Position numbers and translations under genes: made by a program | Shown: positions 50,919 through 61,029 of the stretch, one piece after another | Layout: each line of letters starts with the position of its first letter | Numbering within the stretch: the first letter of the stretch is position 1 | The notes under the pieces: generated by a model | Told to the model about the DNA's origin: nothing | The model's database searches: none | What the model saw: only the letters and a program-made list of their open reading frames with translations | Origin: Daphnia pulex | Taxonomy: Eukaryota; Arthropoda; Branchiopoda; Diplostraca; Daphniidae | Direction of reading: 5' to 3' | Assembly (NCBI RefSeq): GCF_021134715.1 | Contig: NC_060020.1 | Coordinates: forward strand, 3,224,001 to 3,288,000 | Length of the DNA stretch: 64,000 nucleotides

Positions 50919-51653
50919 TTCTGAGTAAGGCTACTTCGTAACTGGAAGTTTCTTATCAAGTTTTCTTCGAAGTTTCTATCATTTTGAACTTTGTATCGCC
51001 ACGTCTCGTGGGTCATTCAAAGATAAACAAGAAAAAGAGACATCTAGCGAATGGATAATTATATCGATTGAATAAACATTCCAAAAAGAAACCAAATATT
51101 TAATAATAATACCAGACTACCAGTCATACCAGTAAAAACCGATTCAGAACTTTTGAAAATTAAAGTAAAAAAAATTGTAAGAACAAATTTTTAATTGCAA
51201 CTGCAGTGTTTCAGATTTATTTCATAACTAGTCACGTTGAAACTAAATTTTCTCCACTTTCTTCGTTCACGGCATAATAACAAACAATTAAAGGTTCAGA
51301 AAGAGAGGAGGTATAAAGGACAGGCGATTGCGAGGCCAAAGGGGAACGTAGACACACACGGCAGCTTTCAACCGAATTATCTCAAATGCTTGCCAGCATT
51401 CACTTGTTTACACACACATAAGAAACGTACGAATATACACAGTAGGTGTAATGCAATTTGATCGTAATTACGATGGCTAACGCCGGTCAATTAATGGACG
51501 CAGCGCAGCAAAATGTTTTTAACTTTTTAACTCCATAACACAAGCCAACAAATTTGACCACGACCAATTAAATATTTAAGGATAAACAAACCAAAAATTT
51601 GAATGCCAAGCAAAAACTTTGGAGTGACTTTTCTTATGTGATGCACAGTGCCT
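50919..51653. other. Spacer between UROD and ARIP4
   Basis: Contains the UROD promoter side and the 3' untranslated region of the ARIP4 gene. A 74-codon plus-strand ORF (51237-51461) is basic and featureless and is dismissed. Confidence 0.5.
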
Positions 51654-54600
51654 TTACTGTGAATAGCTACCGGGGTAAGGTTGAGAGTAGTTTGGTGGGA
51701 ATTCATTACCCCCGTACTGATTGTGGTAGCTGCTACCTTCCAGACTGTTGTATCCGGGTTGAGAAGTTTGCGGATAGGTCATGTAAGCCGGTGGTAGCGG
51801 CGCGTTAGAGCCAAAGTACGAAGTAGGAAAGTAAGGGGGAGCAGAATAGTGTCCATTAGGAGGTGGAAGGGAATGTGAAGTGTAAGAATTGTTAGCTGCG
51901 GTCGGCGTGTTGTTGTAATTCGACCACTGATTACTAGCGTCAAAGTTGTTAGAATACTGATGGTTGTTGTACGAGTCTGCTGCTGGGGTGGCAGTATCAG
52001 CCGTCGAAGTGCCTCCTGAACGATTCGCGTTGGAGAAATTTGCTTGGGCCTGTTGAGATGGTTGCTGTTGAGACCAGGGCCAATTCACTTGACTACTGGT
52101 GGAAGCGTCGTTCCATTGTCCTCCATTGTTCCACTGGTGTTGCTGGTTGGTGGGAAATTGCTGTTGATCAGACCATGAAGGGGGTACACTAGCTAACGTT
52201 TCATCACTATTCCACCGTAAACTGGGCACGACGTTTTCGCTGGTTGCATTGCTCGTGGTTTTCAGCAAGTCCTTGAGACTCTCGGCAGTTGGTCTCGCGG
52301 CAGCTGAAGTACACGAGGCAAAACCCTCTAGCTGGGAAGCCAAAGAGAGGTTATCGAAAAGGCCACTTCCATTCCGAGTACTTCCGTTGCTTTCCATAGA
52401 AGACTGCTGCTCCTCTTCGTTTTTAGAGGCAAATTCAACGAGATCAGGTGACAATTCAGAAGGTCGGTTATAAGTAGTAGGCTTCACTGCCAGAGGAGAT
52501 GAAGATAGAGCAGACAGCGCCGAAAGAACCGAAGGAATAGGGCCCGACATCAACGGTGGCGACGATTCCGTGACCGAGGAATGATCAACCGTAGCAGGAA
52601 TTTTCGACATGGGCTCTACTGTGCCAATCGGACGGCGGGGAGTAAAAACGCGAGCTTTCGTCAAGTTTGGAGAAACTGTTGCAACTTTCTTAGGCAGTGA
52701 GTCGCTTGGTAGTGCTCTCGCTTTGGAATCCAAAGAAAAAAGTTAAAATTAACAAAATGCAATTTGATTACATAAAATATAATAAATTAAACGACTCTAA
52801 GCGAGGGTTGTGGAATATATAGTCATATACATCGGTTAGCATAATTTACATAATTTACCATTTGGCAAAAGACTCGAAGGTCTTTTAGGAGACAAGCCGC
52901 TATTGCTGCTGGTCTCAAAATCTGCCTGGCTGCAACCAACTCCAACATCCGTCAACAAATCCACCGTTGATTTCTGAGCCAAACTTGCTAGCTGTTTGGC
53001 AAAATGATTGAGGTTCGAGTTATTAGCCAACGGAGGGAGATTTCTTGGGCTAGAACTTCCTCCCACTCTAGCAGTCATGCTACTCAGGTTATTTCCGAAT
53101 CCTTTGTTTACAGTCAGATTTTGGCGGATCTGGGCCAATAGCGCGCTTTTGTCATTGAACGATATGACTTGCTTGGAACTATCTGCCACTAAAGACTTTT
53201 GTTGCATTTCTTAAAAAAAAAAAATAAATAAATAAATAACAAAAAAATAGAACAACAATCATAAAAATCTAAAATTAAAATATACGTTACCTCTGATGCG
53301 TTTCAACATGGACTGTTCCATCAAAGACGATTTTGATCCTCCACTAAAGGAAGCCAACCCTGTTGAGGAATCCTGAGCACCAGGGAAAGGGGTTTTCAAA
53401 TTTAAACCTAGAGCGGCAGCTATCGTTGAAGGAGATGCTGGTGTAGCAGGCGCAGCTGAATGAATGCGCAAAATTTTCCCTTCTGGTGTTTGCATGTAGA
53501 TACCTTTTGGCGTTTTAATTAACTTCACTCTAGTTCCAGAAGGTAAAACAGTTGGGGTTGTTTCACCGGTTCCATCAGGCATTTGGTTTCTAGCGATAGT
53601 GACGTCCTTTGTGAGTACCATTTCTTTGCAGACCAGTTTTCCTTGAGCAAATGCTTCGGCCAACAAGTTCATATTTCCCGGCCGAGGAGGACTGTTGGTA
53701 TGTTTTGGTGGAATACTCGATGGTCGAGGAGATGAATACATGGGATTCATGCGACTGAAAGCATTGTTGTCCATTGTCGGAATAGGAACTGGCATTTTGG
53801 GATAATAAGACGAATAGTTCTGACGTCGATACTGCATATTGCCATCCAGCTTGGCTTTCTCGTACAAGCGCTGCGCCATTCGCTTTTCGGCTTTCGACAA
53901 CCCAGAATCCTTGCCTTCAAGTAGAAGTGTGTCGTGTTGAAAGGGGTCTTTTGTAAAACTGTGACCCCATTTCTGAAGAACTTCTCCTAGAATTTCATCG
54001 GTGATATTAGATGCAGCCGTATAGGATTCCCCGAAATCTCTGACAGGCGGATCGTCCTCGTCGTCACAGACAAGACTCGTAACTTCTTTCAACGAGAGCC
54101 GAGCCTCAGGATTAAGTTCATCTACCACACGATCCGCGGTTCCCTGTTTGCCTATTTGTCTGTCGTAAATCTTCTTTTCCAGGGAGTTATCGGTCACCAG
54201 TCTATAAATAAAACATTGTTTCTTCTGACCATACCTGGGAAATGGATTTAAAAAAACAAAAGTTTGAGGTCAAGTTCGTATAACACGATATATTAAATTA
54301 AAAAGTGATTTACCGATAGACTCTGCAAACTGCTTGAGCGTCATGGCAAGGATTCCAGGAGGCGTCAAACACAATGACACGATTCGCACCTATCAAGTTG
54401 ATGCCGAGGCTTCCAGCACGGGTAGAAATTAGGAAGAGCAAAACGTCTGCATTGGAATTAAACTCATTGACAAGCTTCTCCCTCTCCATGCCCGTGGTGC
54501 TGCCGTCCAGACGGAAGTAAGATTTACTCTTACACCAATGTTCTTCTCCCCGTTCTAAATTAGAAATGACAAAACGTTAAGAATGGCTCCTCTGATTAAC

Positions 54601-57568
54601 ATGTCTAAAACTTACTGGGAATTTTACGTTGCTGAAGAAATTCTTCGAGCATATTAAGGGTAAATAAGGACTGGCTAAAGACTAGAAGTCTATCTCCAAT
54701 TTTCACAGATTCCTCCAGTATGGTGAAAAATATTTTCGTTTTGGCAGCGTTTTCAATATTACCAGGGGTGTATCCTATTTTTAAATAAAAGGAACAAGAA
54801 ATATAAGGAACACTGATGGTAACAAAATAATTAAAATTTAATACCTTTAAAGAAATCATGAGCCCATTCCAAAGAGATGGCCTCTTCTTTCTTCTCTTTG
54901 GCACAGTCATTGGCTCCTGAATCAACAGGGAAACCAGTTTGAAGAGAGGATTGGCTACCATCTCCAGCTTCGTCATCATTAGGAACAATTGGAGTAGGAA
55001 GCGAAGGCATCGGAGGAACGGCATTGGTGACGGCAGTACTTTTCTTCTTTTTCCGACTTTCGGGTGTCTCTTCGTCCAACTCCAAGTCCAAGTCATCTTT
55101 TCCTTTCTTGTAAAAGTTGTACAACACATCGGGGTGGTTCCAAATTTTGAGGCAAACTGCAAACGCTTTGAGAGGGTTGGACACTGATTTGTTCAGCAAC
55201 AGCTGAGACATGTAGTGTTTATAAAGCTCCCGCTGAAGTGTCGTCATCCGTAAAAGAAGAACATGCTCCTCTTTATGTGGAAGGCTATTTCGTAACACTG
55301 CATGGCTTCTTCGTTGGACAAAACCCTTAACCAAGGAATGAAGTACGTATACACGTTCTTTCATAAGCTTCACATCGGCTGGGTTGCTGTCAACACACTG
55401 TCCGTTCTGGATGGGTCGTTCAAACATATTTCCAAATTCGGTTCTTGTACCGAGAAAATTCGGCCGGACGAAGTCAACCATACACCTGTTAAATGAGCAA
55501 GTTATTTTTGATACGCCAACAATTTTTGATATATATAACTCACCAATACTCGAGAAGGTTATTCTGTAAAGGGTACCCTGTTAGGACGACTCGACGACGT
55601 GTACGCACTTCTTTCAGCGCAACTGAAATAGATGTCTTCATATTTTTTATACGATGACCTTCGTCGCAAATTATCAACTCCGGTCCGGGATTGACTAAGG
55701 CCTGGTAAATTTCTGCGAAAAAAAAAGAAAATTGTGATGAAAACACGACTTAAGACTGTAATTTAATTATATACTTTCAAGCCGTCGTTTCTCTTTCTCT
55801 TCTTCCTCCAAATCAACAAATCCTGACACTTTCTTCGTCTTTTTCGAAACCTTCGACCGCTTCTTCTCTTTACTCTCTCGCTGAGTATAAAACAGTCGAT
55901 AGAGTTCGTAACCGATAAGAAGGACACCGCCTTTATTGGTCCAGTCAGCTATCACCTGAATAACGAAACGATGTGAGTTAGAATCATATTTCTGAGGATA
56001 GCTAATCATTTTTGAAAACCAATAAGATTAGATGAAAATTAAACTTTACCTTCGATCTCGAGTTGAGATCTTTAGTTGTGTCATTTAAAACGTGCAGGTG
56101 GAAACTGCGAGGTTGTACAGGAGGATCATCATCTGTTCTTTCAGGACTGAGCTCAGGCGGTAACCACGAGTTGAATTCAGAAACCCAATTTTGAATTGTG
56201 TTGATTGGAACAATGATCAACACAGTCCTCGCTTTGGTGTGACGTAAAAACACTTCTGAAAAGGCGCAGACCTGAAACGTTTTGCCTAAGCCCATTGAGT
56301 GAGCCAAGATACAGCCAAATCCCTCTGACGTGGAGTACTGTTCCAAGCTCTCCACGACATTGTCGTAAAGGAAACGAATACCACCAATCTGGTGGGCTTT
56401 GGCTGCTCGGGCAAGTTGGGGGGCTAGAAAAATGTCGACTTCATTGGAAGGGTGACCCACATTTATTAGAACTCGTCCTTCGTTATCTGGCTTGTTTAAT
56501 TCATCTCTTGTATGAAGGCCAAAATTGTGGACGTCACTTTCTTCTTCAACTACTTCGGGTTTCTCGTCATCTCCTGAAAGTCCGGAAAAAAAAACTAATT
56601 ATAATTTCAAAATACTTTTTGAATACCTGAAACACATACCTGAAAGTATGACCACATCATCATCGTCATCATCTGGGACATATCGTTTAGAACAGGTAGG
56701 AGCTGAAGGGGCCGGTTTGGGAGGAAACTCTTCATCATCACTTGAAAGGCATATCACATCATCATCATAGATTTGTTTTTGCACATGCACTTCATGATTA
56801 TCCTCCTACATAACCCATAAAGAAATTTGGATTTCCATATTAAGTACCAAAAAAAGTTGATTATCATACCTTGGCAATATCAACAGTAGGAGGTTCTGAG
56901 GTTTGTTTGAAGGGCTGGTCATTTTCTAAGAATTCAAGTGGGATATCTGGTGAAAGTGTGCTATCTTCTAGTTCTTGTGCTAATGCTTGTAAATCCTCAA
57001 CCAAAGTTGAAGCAGGAGCCTGATCATCTTCTTCATCAAAATGAGGGATGTAGCTGCATTCTGGAACCTGCTGTTGTTGCTGCTGCTGCTGCTGTTGTTG
57101 TTGTTGTTGATGGATTCTTTGAACTCTCTCAAGTTCTCTCTGTTGGGCAGCTCTTGTCTCTGCCTCAAGCTCATCACCTTTCAGAATATCCCTGATGTTT
57201 TTCCTCATGTGGGATTTCAACTTCTCATTTTTTGGTTTGATGTCTTTGGGCTTGGAGGCTGCCTCAGAAACAACTTTTTTCTTCTTTTTCTTTTTTTGAG
57301 TGGTAGTTACATTTGGTTTTAGAGTTTCTTCAGAGGGTGGCAGGGTAGTAAGCGGAGCAGCATTGTCTTCCAGATCTGCCTCACAAATGTTCCTAAGCGA
57401 GTTCAGACATTCCAAGTTTTCATTGTCCTCATCTAACTTTTGCTTTTTGATAGCCACTGTTTCATTTTCTTCAGGATACTTATGTTTTTTTGACTCTTCA
57501 AACTTGTTATTGTCACTGAGAACATCCTGACTGTTTGTCAGATTCCATTCTTTGGGCTCTAGTTCCAT
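51654..57568 (-). CDS. RAD54L2: SNF2-family helicase ARIP4 (RAD54-like 2)
   Basis: Eleven exons (56870-57568, 56640-56805, 56050-56573, 55775-55955, 55544-55712, 54845-55485, 54616-54774, 54314-54554, 53291-54234, 52859-53209, 51654-52720) give 1713 residues, longer than human ARIP4 (1467) mainly in the low-complexity ends. ARIP4 is a nuclear DNA-dependent ATPase first found as an androgen-receptor cofactor. The motor is clear: [19 protein letters not shown], Walker [10 protein letters not shown] (lysine near residue 386), DEGH box near 540 in place of [49 protein letters not shown]-like [55 protein letters not shown] and the [11 protein letters not shown] motif VI. An N-terminal polyglutamine tract and a Gln/Asn/Tyr/Pro-rich C-terminus flank it. 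The ATG at 57568 is the first in frame. Confidence 0.95.
57069..57110. repeat. CAG/CAA repeat coding polyglutamine in ARIP4
   Basis: Minus-strand CAA and CAG codons encode about 14 consecutive glutamines in exon 1 of the ARIP4 gene, after HQ and before VPECSY. Mixed CAA/CAG codons suggest a stable tract. Confidence 0.85.
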
Positions 57569-57682
57569 TTTCCATTCATGTAGAATGTTCAATGAAAAGG
57601 CGGCGCACTAGTTTTCAAGTTCTGTAGGTCAAATTAGCGATTTCTCGTCAACAATTACATACTTCAGACCTTGAAGTTCACT

Positions 57683-57886
57683 TTAACTAAGTTGTTCGAT
57701 TAATGTTTTTTTATCACCTTTTACACAATCTTTCAATGAAATATCACTCGTACAGGGCAGGCGAAATGTCGATATACGCCATTGTTGCTCAATTTTCCGT
57801 CTTATGATGCCATCTGGGGAGTTAATAAAGCATTTCTTTGTAATAACGAGGCAAGCAGAAGCAAAAGTCCTCTTCAGTCTTCGCAT
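57683..57886 (-). CDS. Candidate small protein with a mitochondrial-type N-terminus
   Basis: A 67-codon ORF lies between the ARIP4 start and the ISY1 start, on the ARIP4 strand. It begins MRRLKRTFASACLVITKK, a run of Arg/Lys spaced with hydrophobic residues and no acidic residue, as in mitochondrial presequences; the remainder (SPDGIIRRKIEQQWRISTFR and later SDISLKDCVKGDKKTLIEQL) is charged and protein-like, and the ORF is unusually complex for an AT-rich intergenic segment. I do not recognise it. It could be a separate small gene, the first cistron of the ARIP4 transcript, or chance. It begins about 110 bp from the ISY1 start, so it would share ISY1's promoter region. Confidence 0.35.
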   Translation of the reverse strand: MRRLKRTFASACLVITKKCFINSPDGIIRRKIEQQWRISTFRLPCTSDISLKDCVKGDKKTLIEQLS

Positions 57887-57996
57887 CTTTCAGTTTGCTT
57901 ACCTATTTTTAAATAAAAATAAAATAATTGTTCTTTGCATTCCAATTTACTTTTTTAATCGTTTACAATTGGTATCGAAAGCATCAAGGACTAAAA

Positions 57997-59248
57997 ATGG
58001 CACGAAATGCTGAAAAAGCCATGTAAGTTTTCCATTTTCGTTTCATGCAAATGCAAGGTGTTCCAAACACTGTCTTGTGTGTATGTGTGTGCATTCAAAT
58101 TTACTTGTGGTGTGTGATGAAAATAAATTATGTATTTGTATGGAATTTTGCAGGACAACCTTGGCACGTTTTAGGGCTGCTCAACTGGGAACCTTAGGAG
58201 GGAAGGATCGTCGACCTTATTTGGCATCAGAGTGCAAAGACTTAAAAGAATGTGAAAGGTGGCGAAGAGAAATTTTAAGAGAAATTTCGAAGAAAGTCAC
58301 ACAAATTCAGAATGGTAACTTTTGTGTCATACATTTTACATAAAGTAAAACATTGACTAATATTGAATTCATTTTTCGCAGCTGGACTGGGTGAATACAG
58401 AATCAGGGATCTCAATGATGAGATTAACAAATTGCTTCGAGAAAAGTATCATTGGGAAGTTCAAATTTTTAACTTGGGTGGGCCCAACTACCGGCGAATA
58501 GGCCCTCGCTATCTTGACCGCGAAGGTCGAGAAGTTCCAGGGAATCGTGGTTACCGGTACTTTGGAGCCGCTCGGGAATTGCCAGGTAAGAAAAGATCAT
58601 TCCCGGGGAAATGCATTTATGTTTCATTCGTTTCATCCTCCTTTACAGGTGTCAGAGAATTGTTTGAGCAAGAACCAATGCCTGTGCCAAAAAAATCACG
58701 AGCTGAATTAATGAAAGATATTGATGCCGACTACTACGGATACCGTGACGATGATGATGGCATCCTTATTCCGCTAGAACAAGAGGCTGAAAAAGAGGGT
58801 ATGTATTTTAAATTTATCTGCATATTATAATTTACTAATTTAGGAATTATTTTATTTGAAGCGGTCGCAAAGGCAGTTGCAGAATGGCAAGCAAAGAAAG
58901 AAGCAGGTCTTTTGGAATTGGATAAAAACTACGCAACCGAAGAAAATATTTATACAACTCGTAAACTTAAGGTATGTTTTTACTACTTTTTCCCAAAACA
59001 AATGAAAGAAATTAATGAATGTTCTATTTTGAATGAAAAAGGACGATTCCGTTCTGGCTGACAGTGACGAGGAAATGGAAACTGAAGCACCAAGATTCGT
59101 AGCTCACGTAGCTGTTCCCTCTCAAAAGGAGGTAGAAGAGGCAATTTTGCGCCGAAAGAAACAAGAATTATTGGAGAAATATGTCAGTTCTGAACTGCTA
59201 ATGGAGACGGAAGAGACATCAAAGACTGTGAATGAAATGAATTCTTAA
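57997..59248 (+). CDS. ISY1: Pre-mRNA splicing factor ISY1
   Basis: Six exons, 57997-58022, 58154-58314, 58382-58585, 58649-58798, 58862-58971, 59042-59248, give 285 residues, the same length as human ISY1. ISY1 belongs to the XAB2/Prp19-related complex of the catalytic spliceosome and binds near the branch helix. The N-terminus MARNAEKAMTTLARFRAAQL, RPYLASECKDLKECERWRRE, AGLGEYRIRDLNDEINKLLR, EVPGNRGYRYFGAARELPGV and RAELMKDIDADYYGYRDDDD are near-identical to animal orthologs, and the end VPSQKEVEEAILRRKKQELL is conserved. The acidic middle is shorter than in human. Head-to-head with ARIP4; tail-to-tail with the F-box gene with only 144 bp between stops. Confidence 0.97.
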
Positions 59249-59346
59249 AGCACGAAGTCTTCCTTCCGTCAACTTCTGATTAATACAACATAAATTTTGA
59301 AACCTATCAATCGTTAAATTTATTGTTGCGATTCAGATAATAGTCA

Positions 59347-59379
59347 ACACACACACACAGAGAGAGAAGGGGGGGGGGG
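59347..59379. repeat. Compound microsatellite (CA)n(GA)n(G)n
   Basis: An ACACAC run passes into AGAGAG and then about eleven G residues, between the two convergent stop codons of ISY1 and the F-box gene. Confidence 0.85.
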
Positions 59380-59392
59380 AACTCACAAAGGG

Positions 59393-60936
59393 TTACGAAG
59401 GGGGGTCAGCGGGATCACGTATGTTGTCCAATTGGGGAGGAGAAGAAGAACCAGCGCTCGAAGATCGTAACGACTCGGGTGATCGAGGTAGTTCTTGGTC
59501 TTCAGGTCGAGGCAGTTCGGGTGGAGGAGTTTCTCTTTGTCTCAGCTCAGGAGCAGCTTCCTGTGGAACAGGTGCGGGAAATAACAAAGGACGATCAACG
59601 ATTCGTCGCAAACGAACCATGCCAGGGCCAACATCAATAATTTCAATGCGTTCGAGGCGAGAAGGTTCCGCAGCACCATCTCTTAAAGTCGGTACCGATG
59701 TTGGAGGGCGTTTGATATCTTCTTGGAAAACAAAATCACAATCTATCCACCAATCTGATGGAACAAGCGAACTATCCACCGTCCATTCTGGAAAATCACA
59801 TACGATCCGCAGTTGGGGAAAGTCGGTCTTGAGTCGGATAACACCAGGTTCTGTCACTCGGCTACCGCGGACATCGATCAATCGTAGATTAGGCATGTTC
59901 CTAGCAAGATGTCGCAAAGTCACGTCACGAACTTCGGTGTTGGTCAGCACCAGCACCTCCAAGTGAGGAACAAATTCTTCTGGAGTATTTAGTCCTCGAT
60001 CTGTTACACGATCGGCTTCCTCACTATCTTGTCTCCTATAAATTAATGATAGAAAAACGTGATATTGCGTGTATAATATTCGAAATTTGGCACTAAACAT
60101 ACCTGTGCACTCTTCCGTCAATGTACAATCGCTTTAATTTCGGCTTGGATTTAAAAGCACGGACTTCAGCGTCAGATATAGCAGTCTCTCGCAAATCAAG
60201 GACTTCAATATTTTCAAAGCCAAACCTTGCCGATAGAAATATATAGGCCGCACATGTCCCTACTTTTGCACAGCCTCTCAATCGTAAGGTTTTTAATTTG
60301 GGACATTTGCTGATGGCCATCATTGAATGATCTTCAAACCATAAACATCCATTCAGGTTTAGGCTTTCCAGATGAGGTGTCTGAGTTGCCATGTTGAAGA
60401 AATAGGACTCTTTAACAGGAACATTAATAAGTTTGCAGTTTTCCATTGAAAGACTTTTCAGTGTTGAAGGAAAGCATTTGTAAGTTAGCACAGAAGCATT
60501 AACAAAGTGTTCTTCCAGTATCAGTGTTTCCAGATCTGTAGCTTGAGTCACTAGCTCAAATAGTGCAGGAGACAGGCACTCTGTATTTTCTGGTACCTTT
60601 CCCGATAGCAGTTTTACTGATCCTGTTGATGCTAGTACCTTTGTACCTCGGTGAAAGCACTTGACTGCATCTTCCAGTTCTGAATGAGTGAGGAATCTAG
60701 GACGAAGATCTGCCTCTTTCCACAATGTTCTATCTTTACTGATTTTCTCCAAACGAGCACACACCCTGTAAAGATAATTAGATAAGAGTGCATCACTTAT
60801 CAGTCACTGTTCATATGGTTTTTAATTATAATTACTGTGCGAGAGTGAGGATGTCTTCTAGTTTTAGATATGACATGATGTGAAGAAGAATATCGTCAGA
60901 AAGTCGCAAAAGATGAGGTTCGTAGTTGAGGGCCAT
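59393..60936 (-). CDS. F-box and leucine-rich-repeat protein, FBXL12-like
   Basis: Three coding exons, 60836-60936, 60103-60765 and 59393-60035, give 468 residues. The N-terminus holds an F-box (LRLSDDILLHIMSYLKLEDI, then LAQVCARLEKISKDRTLWKE), which in known family members binds SKP1 in an SCF ubiquitin ligase. Leucine-rich repeats follow (LETLILEE, LKSLSMENCKL, HLESLNLNGCLWFEDHSMMA, KLKTLRLRGCAKVG, NIEVLDLRETAISDAEV, HLEVLVLTNTEVRDVTLRHL, LRLIDVRGSRVTEPGV) and would recruit the substrate. The last ~100 residues are Pro/Glu/Arg/Ser-rich and look disordered. Human FBXL12 is the closest I can name, but it is shorter (about 326) and lacks this tail, so the assignment is loose. An acceptor near 60959 and a donor near 61026 suggest one intron in the 5' untranslated region. 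Confidence 0.8.
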
Positions 60937-61029
60937 GGCGGTAATATCTCTTTTCAGCTAGAAATAAAGCAAAGAATTCCGAGGTTTATAAGCGCTATAA
61001 CTCTTAAACTAATGAAAGAGATTACCTAT

